Below are positions 10,949 through 20,600 of a stretch of 64,000 bases of DNA, piece by piece (the stretch's first letter is position 1; the number at the start of each line of letters is the position of its first letter). Location of the stretch: assembly GCF_007859855.1 (NCBI RefSeq), contig NZ_SJPK01000002.1:582186-646185 (forward strand), in the 5' to 3' direction. The notes beneath the pieces were generated by a model. The model searched no databases, was not told the DNA's origin, and worked only from the letters and a program-made list of their open reading frames with translations. The position numbers were made by a program, and so were the translations under genes. This stretch comes from Allorhodopirellula solitaria (lineage in GTDB: Bacteria > Planctomycetota > Planctomycetia > Pirellulales > Pirellulaceae).

Positions 10949-11874
10949 AGGACCATCGGGGTGTGCGTCGTTTGCTCGTGATCTCAGCACTCATCGCTGG
11001 CATCTGGTTGGTTGTTCTGCCATGGTTGACCCACCGCCCCGGAACCCGTCGTTATATCGCTCGGCTCGATGCTCAAGGCATCGACCCCTCAGCGATGTAC
11101 TACACCGAGTTGCCCCCTCATCTCTTCGCCGACGCCCTCGCACGCCAGCAACATCCTTGGGCGGGACAGTACTACGAAGGCGACGGTTTGGGGACCAACC
11201 GCGTGGTCACGCTCACGGCGAAAGGAGAGCTCAGCGAGAGCAACCAAGGTTGTGTCGGCAAGGCAGCGATTTGGCATGCCGCTTTTCGCCAAGCCAATGG
11301 AGTGATCCAGATCACGACACCACTCGCTGAGAATTCCTCTCATTACTCCTTCGCCAGAGATCGACCGTCGAGTTATCTAATTGTGCACTGGGAGGAGCGT
11401 GTCTATTTGATCCCGCCTGAGGACATCCTGTCATTCTGTGGAGCATGGGCGTCGGGGGATGAACCTCGCGAAGATGGACACGGGTTCTTTCTGTTGCGGA
11501 TTGGCGACGAGAAAAAGCCGGCAGAGGGACCGCCGGAGTTGCCCCTGGGTTTTCAACGATATCTCAACATGGAATCGATCACTGCCAAAGTTATTTCGGT
11601 GGAACCGCCCCAACAGCAACCACCCGATAGCATCGAAAACCGACGTGTCTACGAGCAATCGGTCGTCATCGATGCAGGAACCGTAGCAGGTGTCATCCCC
11701 AAAATGCGGTTTGATATCCGCTCGCCTGCGAAGATTCACATCAATGCGACCGTCGTCAGCGTCCGACCCGCAACGTCCGAGTTGCTGCTGCGACACTACG
11801 TTTTTGACGATGATAAAGTCACACCTGCAACCATCGACTGGGAAGTGATTAACCGTGACATCTTTCGCCGGTGA
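10945..11874 (+). CDS. Membrane-anchored protein of unknown function
   Basis: I do not recognise this 309-residue protein. Residues 9-26 (LLVISALIAGIWLVVLPW) form one N-terminal membrane anchor or uncleaved signal, so the rest is probably periplasmic. The body has the phrases GQYYEGDGLGTNRVVTLTAKGELSESNQGCVGK and YLIPPEDILSFCGAWASGDEPREDGHGFFLLR. The C-terminal third is beta-rich (SITAKVISVEPP ... VVIDAGTVAGVIPKMRFDI), resembling a small barrel domain, but this is only a visual impression. The ATG overlaps the stop of the toroid gene (ATGA), which argues strongly for coupled translation and a shared process. It is the last gene of the cluster that starts with the TPR protein. Confidence 0.6.
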   Translation: MKDHRGVRRLLVISALIAGIWLVVLPWLTHRPGTRRYIARLDAQGIDPSAMYYTELPPHLFADALARQQHPWAGQYYEGDGLGTNRVVTLTAKGELSESNQGCVGKAAIWHAAFRQANGVIQITTPLAENSSHYSFARDRPSSYLIVHWEERVYLIPPEDILSFCGAWASGDEPREDGHGFFLLRIGDEKKPAEGPPELPLGFQRYLNMESITAKVISVEPPQQQPPDSIENRRVYEQSVVIDAGTVAGVIPKMRFDIRSPAKIHINATVVSVRPATSELLLRHYVFDDDKVTPATIDWEVINRDIFRR

Positions 11875-11911
11875 CTTCGCCGAAAAGTAGCGAAACCTCG
11901 TCATGATTTTT

Positions 11912-12040
11912 TAGGAACGGGGGAGGAATAAGTGTCGTATTGGACCAAGCAACGAGCTGTTCAATATCCAGAAGTATCCCGTCACGGATGGTAGAAAATG
12001 GCCGGTGGTTTGAGTGCAAGCGAACACCACCGGATACGCC
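11912..12040 (+). repeat. Dispersed repeat family R1, partial copy
   Basis: The spacer between two converging genes carries a sequence found again almost identically at 26136-26256 and 26730-26850. Shared landmarks: GGAACGGGGGAGGAATAAG at the start, AACGAGCTG, ATATCCAGAAGTATCCCGTC, and a hairpin formed by CCGGTGGT with ACCACCGG at the end. More distant members lie at 33059-33276, 37020-37481 and, on the other strand, 47625-47706. No ORF is supported in it. Confidence 0.7.
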
Positions 12041-12085
12041 AGAAAAGCTCTTGTGAAATTCGCCACTTATTGATCGTGCGATTGT

Positions 12086-13558
12086 TTAGAGAAACAATCG
12101 CTCCAGGTGCAGCATCCAAACCAGTACCATGAGCACGACGGTCAGCAACATCACAAACACGCGTGTGGCCCACTTGCTACTATTGGACTTGGCCTCTGCT
12201 TGTCTTGGGGACGTGGAGACAACATGCAAACCTCGCGCGTACAGGACGAGGGAGGTCCCGATCATGATCGTCAACACGTTGACGCTGACGAGCAGGAGGG
12301 GACCGAATACTGGCCACCCCTGGTCGGTCTCGTGCCAGATGCCGAATGCGGCTTGCAATCCCGCCGTGGCGATTGGCGGGACGAGCGCCGCGGCAATCGC
12401 CGCACCCGCCAGTGCCGATGACAAATGGCTGCGGGTGCGGGCGTACGAGGCAGCCATGCCGCCGACCAGGCCGACGCAAAAATCCAATGGCGACGGATTG
12501 CAGCGACTCCACATCTCCGGTGTTACAACGGGGGTTTGCACGAGACGAACCAGCAACCCGAATAGAAAACTCGACGCGAAACCACCGGCAAACCCCAGCC
12601 CGATCGTCAAGCAAGATGTCTGAAACAGGGGGCGATTGCCCTGAGCCAACGCCAGTCCCGCGCCCATGATCGGCGTCATCAGTGGCGCGATCAGCATCGC
12701 ACCGATGATCACTGCGGCTGAATTCTGCAGCAATCCAAAGGCGGATAGCATGGCGGCCGCCGAGATCAATCCGAGAAACTCCCAGTTCGGTTGAGAGCCT
12801 TCGGACAACGACTGCGCCAGTTCCAGGCGAGCATCGCGATCCATCGGTTCTGCCACATGGCTGGCCAAGTAGCGCAGTTGGGCGAGGAGGGATCGCTCCC
12901 AACCCTGTTTGGAACTGACTAGAGCAACCGATGCTTTGGAGGATTGGTTGAGCAACGCCCGAGACAGCTCATAGTACGGTTCGCGGGAAGGAGCTGAGGC
13001 AAAGGGGACGCAGATGAGATCGCCTTCGTCGCAGCGTTTTCGCTCCAATCGCAGAGCATGTTCGGCACCGCCGTCGGACATCTCGGGGGCGTTGAGCAAC
13101 CATCCGTGATCGAGCTGTAAGCTCGGGGCAATCCCAAGTAGCCTGCGGGCCACCGAGCAAGCCGTCGCGTGCTGGTCATCGTCGAGTGAGAACAGGTGAT
13201 CCTCACTTTCAGGCGGCGTCGATTTGACGTTCAGCCACACCGTTTCAATGCAGCAGCGTTCGAAGATTGCTGCTTGCAAGCGATCGTCGTCGACATCATC
13301 CACCATCACCAGCAGCCGGCACTTACTCGTGCTCAGCTGCGCGACGACCGCATTGGCTTCCGCTGTAACGAGTCCCACCGGAGTGGCGTCACTCCCTTGC
13401 CGCTGCATCTCCAATTCGACTTTCCGGGCCAGTGCGCGGTGGTCCGTTCCCAACACAATCGCATTGGGGGTAGCCTTCAAGACTTCGGCGAATCGTTGCA
13501 ACCAGGGCAACCCGTCGGCAAGCTGTTTCTGCGAGCCGACGAGTAGAGTGACGTTCAA
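12086..13558 (-). CDS. DUF389 family membrane protein
   Basis: 490 residues from a TTG start 18 bp after the nrdJ stop, so it is likely read from the nrdJ promoter. Residues 1-220 are soluble and contain a Rossmann-like or USP-like segment (NAIVLGTDHRALARKVELEMQRQG). The membrane half carries the DUF389 signature NWEFLGLISAAAMLSAFGLLQNSAAVIIGAMLIAPLMTPIMGAGLALAQG with about six helices up to the basic C-terminus. DUF389/TIGR00341 proteins occur widely and have no firmly assigned role, though transport has been suggested. No link with ribonucleotide reduction is obvious beyond proximity. The family call is firm; the function is unknown. Confidence 0.85.
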   Translation of the reverse strand: MNVTLLVGSQKQLADGLPWLQRFAEVLKATPNAIVLGTDHRALARKVELEMQRQGSDATPVGLVTAEANAVVAQLSTSKCRLLVMVDDVDDDRLQAAIFERCCIETVWLNVKSTPPESEDHLFSLDDDQHATACSVARRLLGIAPSLQLDHGWLLNAPEMSDGGAEHALRLERKRCDEGDLICVPFASAPSREPYYELSRALLNQSSKASVALVSSKQGWERSLLAQLRYLASHVAEPMDRDARLELAQSLSEGSQPNWEFLGLISAAAMLSAFGLLQNSAAVIIGAMLIAPLMTPIMGAGLALAQGNRPLFQTSCLTIGLGFAGGFASSFLFGLLVRLVQTPVVTPEMWSRCNPSPLDFCVGLVGGMAASYARTRSHLSSALAGAAIAAALVPPIATAGLQAAFGIWHETDQGWPVFGPLLLVSVNVLTIMIGTSLVLYARGLHVVSTSPRQAEAKSNSSKWATRVFVMLLTVVLMVLVWMLHLERLFL

Positions 13559-13576
13559 AATCAGTGGATTCCGAGT

Positions 13577-16500
13577 CTAGCTACAACCCATCGAATTGCC
13601 GCAATTGTGGCAGAGATAGCAGTTGCCGTTGCGGACGGTAATGCTACCGCAGTTGTCACAACTCGGTGCATCGGTTTGGAAGCGAGAGAACTGGTCCGCT
13701 TGACCACCTCGATGGATCTCTGCGGCGCCATTGCCTTCAACGGCACCGGACTGAGAGCCGTTGGTACCACTCATGCTTGCCATCATGATCGCGCGTTCGG
13801 CGATTGCCACGGCAGCGCTGGCGTCGTTTTTCAGTTCCCGCATGACCGCGTTGGTTTCCTGCCCGCCGCCGGAGGCCGTTCGGTTCGCTGGAGCAGCGAC
13901 GCCATTTTCGACTTTGACGCCGGTCAATACTTCGCTGCCCGTTGCGACTTCCGGTCCGTTGCCTGGCGAGGCCGGAGCGACATGGTCGTGGCCGGACATG
14001 AACGTGATACCCAACCATCGGGCGATGTAATCCACCACGCTCTTGGCGATGCGGATGTCTTTGTTCGTGGTGTGTCCCATCGGCTCGAACCGAGTATGGC
14101 TGAACTTGTTGACAATCACATCGAGTGGCACACCGTACTGCAGCGCGATCGAGAGTGCGGTACCAAAGCTGTCCATGATCCCGCCGATCGTCGAACCCTC
14201 TTTAGCCATCGTGATGAAAATCTCACCTGGGCGGCCGTCGGGATAGAGTCCCACGCAGAGGTAGCCTTCGTGGCCCGCGATGGAGAATTTGTGGGTCAAG
14301 CTTTGTCGGGTGTCAGGCAACCGCTCACGACTCGGCTTGTAGACAATTTTCTCGATCGTCTTGGTCTCGATTTTGACAACGGCCGCGCCATCGCTGTCAT
14401 TCTGTTTCGTATTGAGCGGTTGGGACTGCTTGCTGCCGTCACGGTAAATCGCGATCGCTTTGAGCCCCAGTTCCCAGCCCCAGAAATAGGCATCGGCGAT
14501 GTCTTGCGGGGTCACGTCGGTCGGCATGTTGACGGTTTTTGAGATGGCACCGGAGAGGAACGGCTGGGCCGCTGCCATCATCGTGATGTGGGCTCGCCAG
14601 CTAATACTGCGGATGCCACCGGCCGGTTTGAAAGCGCAATCGAACACGCTGAGATGTTCGTCCTTGAGCCCTGGGGCACCTTCGATCGTGTCGTTCTCGT
14701 CGACGTATTGCAGGATTTCGTCGATCGCGATCTGATCGTAGCCGAGAGTCTTCAAGCCGAGTTTGACGGTTTGGTTGACGATCTTAAGCATCCCGCCACC
14801 GGCGAGTTGTTTGTACTTCACCAAGGCGATATCCGGCTCGATGCCGGTCGTGTCACAATCCATCATGAAGCTGATCGTGCCCGTCGGTGCCAGCACGGTG
14901 GCTTGGGCGTTGCGGAAGCCGTACTTCTCGCCGATCTGAGTCACCTCGTCCCAGAGCTCTGTCGCAGCGGCTTTCAGTTCCGGTGGCCCGTCGTCGTTGA
15001 TTTCATCACAGGCATCGCGGTGCATCTGCATGACCCGGTTCATCGGCTTTTCGTTGCCCGCATAACCCTCAAACGGCCCCACCACGGCAGCCATTTCGGC
15101 GCTGGTGCGGTTGGCTTCGCCATGCAACAGGGCTGTCAATGATCCGCACAAACCCCGGGCCGCATCGCTGTCGTAGGCCAAGCCCGAGGTCATGACCACG
15201 CTGCCGAGATTGGAGTATCCGAGGCCGAGTGGGCGGTACAGGTGGCTGTTCCGAGCGATCGGCTCAGTCGGGTAGCTAGCGTGATCGACCAAAATCTCTT
15301 GGGCGATAAAGAAAGTCCGAGCGGCGGCGCGGAAACGCTCCACATCGAAGTTCCCGTCGGATCCGACGAACTTCATCAAGTTGATGCTCGACAGATTGCA
15401 GGCCGTGTCGTCGAGGAACATGTACTCGCTGCAGGGGTTCGATGCGTTGATCGCGCCGCTGTTGGGGCAGGTATGCCACTTGTTAATCGTGGTGTCGTAC
15501 TGCACGCCCGGGTCACCGCAGTGCCAGGCGCACTCAGCCATCTTGTTGAGCAGTTCTTTAGCGTCGTACTTCGGCGCCGCATTGGTCGGTTTGTCCGTGA
15601 TCCAGCGTGTTTGCCACTGTTCGCCCTGGCGGACGGTCTCCATGAAGTCGTCTGTTAGACGCACCGACAGGTTCGCGTTCTGGAAGCAGACACTGCTGTA
15701 GGCTTCGCCGTTGAAGTTGGATTCGTAGCCTTCGCGGATCAAGGCGTGGGCCTTCTTCTCTTCTGCCCATTTGCACTCGATGAACTCAAGGATATCGGCG
15801 TGCCAAACCTTGAGGGACTGCATTTTCGCTGCCCGCCGTGTCTTGCCGCCCGATTTCACCACGCCCGCGATCGAGTCGTAGACCCGCATGAACGAGAGCG
15901 GACCCGAGGGGGTGCCACCGCCGGAAAGCTTCTCGCGCTGGCTGCGGATCGTTGAAAGGTCAGTCCCGGTTCCACTGCCGAATTTGAACAGCATCGCTTC
16001 GCTGCAGGCCAACCGCATGATGTCTTCCATGTTGTCATCGACACTCTGGATGAAACACGCCGAACCCTGCGGGAACTCATAGGGGTTCTCTGGTTGAGCG
16101 GTCGTCTGCTGCGTCGCATCCCAGTGCCAGTTGCACTTCGATCCGGTCACGCCGTACTGGGCGTGCAAGCCAACGTTGAACCAGACGGGGCTATTGAATG
16201 CACCGTGTTGGTGCAGGCACAACCATGTCAGATCACGATAAAAACGTTCGCCGTCTTCAGGGGTGTCAAAGTAACCGTCTGCCAATCCCCAATCCGAGAT
16301 CGTACGCGTTACGCGATGCACCAACTGACGAACACTGCGTTCTCGCTCGCCCTCGGTGTTCGGGTCGCCGTAGAAATACTTCGACACGACCACGTTGGTC
16401 GCCAACTGGCTCCAACTCGATGGGATTTCACAGTCGTTTTGTTCAAAGAGAGCATGTCCCGTCTCGTCCTTGATCGTGGCACTGCGCAAATCCCACTCGG

Positions 16501-16747
16501 TCGTGGCAAAGGGGGTTCGCCCGTCATCAGGGCAGAACTGTGCCGCAAACTTCAAACCTGCCCGCTTGCCCCGGGGCGCTGCGTTGAACTTTGTCCTCGC
16601 ATAGTCGACGCCATGCTGCGAATCGACCTTCTCCAGAGCCGGGTCATTGTGCGGCGCGTTCGCCGTGGTCTTCGCGTTCTCTTTTCCCCCAGCGGTGGTG
16701 CGGGAACGAGCATTCGAATCGGTCTGGGTAGGCAAAACAGTGGACAT
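13577..16747 (-). CDS. nrdJ: Class II (adenosylcobalamin-dependent) ribonucleoside-diphosphate reductase
   Basis: Makes deoxyribonucleotides using an adenosylcobalamin radical, so no NrdB partner or oxygen is needed. I prefer ATG 16747 (MSTVLPTQ, 1056 residues) over an upstream frame start that adds 14 unlikely residues. The catalytic barrel shows SACFIQSVDDNMEDIMRLACSEA, FKFGSGTGTDLS, NPCSEYMFLDDTACNLSSINL and LAPTGTISFMMDCDTTGIEP, matching the large class II enzymes. The extreme C-terminus (CDNCGSITVRNGNCYLCHNCG) is the Cys-rich zinc-binding and thiol-relay tail. The upstream region has a sigma70-like promoter and two palindromes that resemble NrdR boxes (see separate entries). The DUF389 gene follows 18 bp downstream. 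No other reductase gene is in the window. Confidence 0.97.
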   Translation of the reverse strand: MSTVLPTQTDSNARSRTTAGGKENAKTTANAPHNDPALEKVDSQHGVDYARTKFNAAPRGKRAGLKFAAQFCPDDGRTPFATTEWDLRSATIKDETGHALFEQNDCEIPSSWSQLATNVVVSKYFYGDPNTEGERERSVRQLVHRVTRTISDWGLADGYFDTPEDGERFYRDLTWLCLHQHGAFNSPVWFNVGLHAQYGVTGSKCNWHWDATQQTTAQPENPYEFPQGSACFIQSVDDNMEDIMRLACSEAMLFKFGSGTGTDLSTIRSQREKLSGGGTPSGPLSFMRVYDSIAGVVKSGGKTRRAAKMQSLKVWHADILEFIECKWAEEKKAHALIREGYESNFNGEAYSSVCFQNANLSVRLTDDFMETVRQGEQWQTRWITDKPTNAAPKYDAKELLNKMAECAWHCGDPGVQYDTTINKWHTCPNSGAINASNPCSEYMFLDDTACNLSSINLMKFVGSDGNFDVERFRAAARTFFIAQEILVDHASYPTEPIARNSHLYRPLGLGYSNLGSVVMTSGLAYDSDAARGLCGSLTALLHGEANRTSAEMAAVVGPFEGYAGNEKPMNRVMQMHRDACDEINDDGPPELKAAATELWDEVTQIGEKYGFRNAQATVLAPTGTISFMMDCDTTGIEPDIALVKYKQLAGGGMLKIVNQTVKLGLKTLGYDQIAIDEILQYVDENDTIEGAPGLKDEHLSVFDCAFKPAGGIRSISWRAHITMMAAAQPFLSGAISKTVNMPTDVTPQDIADAYFWGWELGLKAIAIYRDGSKQSQPLNTKQNDSDGAAVVKIETKTIEKIVYKPSRERLPDTRQSLTHKFSIAGHEGYLCVGLYPDGRPGEIFITMAKEGSTIGGIMDSFGTALSIALQYGVPLDVIVNKFSHTRFEPMGHTTNKDIRIAKSVVDYIARWLGITFMSGHDHVAPASPGNGPEVATGSEVLTGVKVENGVAAPANRTASGGGQETNAVMRELKNDASAAVAIAERAIMMASMSGTNGSQSGAVEGNGAAEIHRGGQADQFSRFQTDAPSCDNCGSITVRNGNCYLCHNCGNSMGCS

Positions 16748-16992
16748 GGTTAAGTCACAGGCTCCGGAAAGAAGGCATCCTTGCGGCAAACATCCTTGCG
16801 ATCTCTTTCAACAGAATCGAATGTTGCAGCGGACGGAGAAAAAGCGATAACGATTCAGCATCAAATCATCAAAATCATTCAGCCGACGCACACGACACAC
16901 CGCTTTTCGTTTCCCTGAATTAAAGGGGGGGCGGGCCATTGGTACCGGCGGCTGAGCAGACTAGGCAAAATCGGCTCAATCCGAATTGCTAG

Positions 16993-17038
16993 CACTACCG
17001 GTAGTGGCTTCCATGCCCTCGAGGCACTACATGTGGGC
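16993..17038 (-). promoter_or_regulatory. Putative tandem NrdR boxes upstream of nrdJ
   Basis: The perfect 14-bp palindrome CACTACCGGTAGTG (16993-17006) shares both CACTA/TAGTG arms with the NrdR consensus and differs only in the central TATA. A weaker partner, CACTACATGTGG, begins at 17025. The centres are 31-32 bp apart, the spacing typical of paired NrdR boxes. They lie just downstream of the proposed -10 and 240 bp before the nrdJ start. The assignment rests on pattern and position only; no nrdR gene is in this window. Confidence 0.5.
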
Positions 17039-17048
17039 GACGAGGAGA

Positions 17049-17076
17049 ATGGTATGCATTTCAGAGGCTGTGTCAA
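17049..17076 (-). promoter_or_regulatory. Candidate sigma70-type promoter of nrdJ
   Basis: On the minus strand, TTGACA (17071-17076) is followed after 16 bp by TACCAT (17049-17054). The -35 is perfect; the -10 matches 4 of 6. Transcription would start near 17042 and run through the palindromes at 16993-17038, giving a leader of about 295 nt before nrdJ. Planctomycete promoters are poorly defined, so this is tentative. Confidence 0.4.
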
Positions 17077-17099
17077 TCAAAATTATTTTCACGTCCTAA

Positions 17100-17681
17100 G
17101 TTGGCTGTGCAGCGGGACTTGCGGCTCCCCCCGTGCCGCTGTGGGAATGTTCGAAGTGGTGTCGGAGTCGTCGTAAGGTGCTGTCCTGCGATGACTTACA
17201 AAATCGCCGCGGCGATGGCGTTGCCGCGGTGGAAAACTTGTCTGGAATCGTTTTTTTCATATTCTTTCGCCAAACAGTCCCTAACCCGGACAAATGCGAC
17301 GTCAGACGGGTTCGCGGCAGTGGGGATTCCAGAGTCGACCGACGGCTCCGCCCGTCGCGAGAAGGCAGACACATGGAAGCACTGGGGGGAGGAGCTCAGA
17401 CGGGCGGAGCCGTCTGGTTACGGACGGTCGCCCTTCCCGCAGCCGCTGCAGTTTCCCAGTGCGAGGTCGTTTGCGGCAAATACACTATGTTCGTAAGCGA
17501 GCTCACTCCAAGGACAGTTGGGCGTGAGAAAAAGCCCCATACCCAGTGCCGGGTGTTTCAGTCCAGTTGCTGAACTGCTGGGCCAGTTCAAACTGATGGC
17601 CGATGGGGCCCGCTACGATGTCGCCTCTCCCTTCCCCACTCTCGCTCCCTCCCCCGCACCACCGATCTTGCCAAAGTCATC
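17100..17681. other. Non-coding spacer between divergent genes with one family G inverted pair
   Basis: No gene is supported here. The short reading frames lack family resemblance and cross repeats. A family G pair spans 17334-17421: GACGGCTCCGCCCGTC at 17341 and its reverse complement at 17399, enclosing about 42 bp. The rest, up to the start of the + strand fusion gene at 17682, holds its leader and presumably its promoter, which I could not pin down. Confidence 0.6.
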
Positions 17682-20600
17682 ATGACGAGACCTTTTTCTA
17701 CGGCGCTGCTCGCCATCCTTTCTTTGTCCGCGTTCTCCTCGCCGAGCCGGGCCAGGGCCGACGAATCGGACTCGCCGCCCCTCCACGCGCTTTTGATCGC
17801 CGGGGGTTGCTGTCATGATTACGCCTCGCAGCAGTCCGTGATTGCCGAGGGCATCCAAGCCCGGGCCAACGTCCGCGTCGACGTGTACTGGACCGATAAT
17901 TCAACGACCGCACCTATCCTGCCGCTGTATCGCAAACTCAACTGGGCCGAGGACTACGACGTCATCATTCACGATGAGTGCGCCGCTGACATCAAGGACG
18001 AAGCTTTGGTTAACCGGATCGTGGGGATCCATCAAAAGCTTCCAGCCGTTCATCTGCACTGTGCCATGCACAGCTTTCGGACCGGAACCGACGCATGGTT
18101 CGCCCATCTGGGCATCCAGTCGAGTGGTCACGGACCGCAGGAGCCGATCGACATTCACTTCGTTGTTCCGAACCATCCGATCACAAAAACGTGCCAAGAT
18201 TGGACGACGATCGGTGAGGAACTGTACAACAACGTCAAAGTCCTCGGTGCACAGCCGCTCGCGATTGGCACACAAAAGATCGGTGGCAACAATCCTCGTA
18301 CCGACGAAGCGATCGTGGCCTGGACGAACGAGACTCAAGGCGCCCGCAGCTTCTCAACGACGATCGGACACAACACGGAAACGGTGCAAGATCCTCGCTA
18401 TCTCGAACTCGTCACGCGTGGGTTGCTGTGGTCGTGCGGCAAATTGAACGACGAATACCTCACGCCCTACCAAGGCGAGAACGAAACAACATTCATCGAT
18501 CAAAAGAAATATCGAGCCCCCGAAGCGACCGATCTCGGGACGATTCCCGACGACGCGACGCTGGTGAAGATGACGGCGTCGAGCACGCAAAACGGGCATC
18601 CTGCCTACCATGCGATCGATGGTGAGCGAGATACTCGATTCTGCGCCGATGGCGGTAGTTACCCACAGTGGTTGCAGTTCGAATTTGAGCAACCGCAGCG
18701 GATGGATCAGATCCGGGTTTTGTGGGAAGACCGCAATGCCGCCTACCGGTACCTCGTCGAGGGATCCAACGACGGTAAATCGTGGTCGACCCTCCTCGAT
18801 GAATCCGAGAACACCGCCAACGACCGGTCGGCGAAGACGCTCTCAGGGGATACGGCGATCAAGTTCGTGCGGATTCATGGACTCGGAGGCCCGGTGGGCA
18901 AATGGTGCAGTATCCGGGAGGTTAACCTGATCGGCAAAGACCTGGGCACACTCTGGCCCGCCGACACCAAGGCTGACGCGAATGAGTTCGTACCGCTGGC
19001 GGCTGACCGCTACCAGAACCAGGGCAACGTGCCGCCCCGGATCGAGAAGCTGACGGCTGAAGCGGAAGCCGACATTCTCCGTGATGTGCGTATCCCCGAC
19101 GGGTTCACCGCGACCGTCTTTGCCTCGCCGCCAGCGGTGAACTATCCGGTTTTCGTCGCCGCCGACGTCGATGGAACCCTGTATGTCAGTTCCGACGGCA
19201 ACGGTTCGCTCGGCCGCAACCCCGAGCGGGGCCGTGTGATTCGGCTGCGTGATCTTGATGGCGACGGACGCGCCGACGAAACAAAGGTCTTCTGCGAAGT
19301 CGACGCCCCCCGCGGATTGCTATGGGATCACGATCGGCTGTACCTGATGCACCCGCCGAACCTGAGCGTGTTTTTCGACCACGATGGCGATGGTGTCGCT
19401 GATGAACAAAAGACCTTGGTCAAAGGGCTCGCGTTTGACTACGCCGATCGACCTGCCGACCATACCACCAATGGGCTCAGCCTCGGCGCCGACGGTTGGC
19501 TGTACATCGCTGGCGGTGACTTCGGATTCCTCGAAGCCGTTGGTAGTGACGGAACGAAACTCACTCATCGCGGCGGTGGAGTGATCCGGGTCCGGCCGGA
19601 CGGCTCGGATCTCGAAATCTATTCCGCAGGCACTCGTAATATTCTCGAGGTCGCGATCAGTCCCGAGATGGAGATGTTCGCTCGCGACAATACGAACGAT
19701 GGCGGTGGCTGGGACGTGCGTCTGCATCACTTCACCGGCATGGAGAACCACGGCTACCCGCGGCTCTACAAGAACTTCAATGACGAATGCGTCCAACCGC
19801 TTGCCGATTACGGAGGCGGTTCGGGTTGCGGTGCGGTTTACATCGACGAACCCGGATTTGGAGACTGGAACCACGCTCCCTTCACCGCAGATTGGGGTAC
19901 CGGTTCGCTCTATCGACATACCGTCACGCCCAGTGGCGCGAGCTATCAAGAATCAGAGGCCCCCGAGTCGTTTATCAAAATGACGCGCCCCACGGACGCC
20001 GACGTCGATGGCAACAGCCGGGTGTACTGCGCCAGCTGGATGGGGGCGACGTTCAACTGGGGCGGACCCGATGTGGGTTACATCGTCTGTGTGCGTCCCG
20101 ACGATTTCACGCCGCCGCCAATGCCCGAGTTTTCGGCAGCCAGCGACGATGAGCTGACCGAGTTGATGGAGTCGCCCAGCTATCGGCGGCGGATCGCGGC
20201 GCAGCGTGAGTTGATGCGGCGAGGCAACCCGGCGTCCGAACAGTTGCTCACCCGTGCGATCGCGAACCGCGCTCCCGCCCGGAATCTGTTGCTGCACCTA
20301 CAAACCGAGGCGACGGATCAGGAATGCGTTTCGGCCCTGTCGCATGCAGACCCTGTCGTCGTCCATACCGCAATCCGCTGCCTCGCGGATCGGAACGCCG
20401 CCGCCGAGTGTTTCGGCGCCTTGGATTCGAGGAGTGGTTCGGCCGCGACCGAGGGGCTGTTGCGTGCCCTTGCGATGATGCACACGGCCGAGGTTGTCGA
20501 CGGTTTGATCAGCCGGCTGGCCAAGGCGGATGACGATCTGAAAACAGGCATCGTTGCCGCTCTGTGTCGCCTGCATAGTCAGGAAGCGAAATGGAAAGGC

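Noticed and set aside
13607..14542. A 311-residue ORF antisense to nrdJ
   Set aside because: It overlaps the conserved reductase coding region and has no family features.
16790..17048. A cobalamin riboswitch in the leader of the B12-dependent reductase gene
   Set aside because: I looked on the minus strand for the B12 box (AGCCAGGAGACCTGCC-like) and the GCCACTG core. Only short palindromes are present, and these fit NrdR boxes better.
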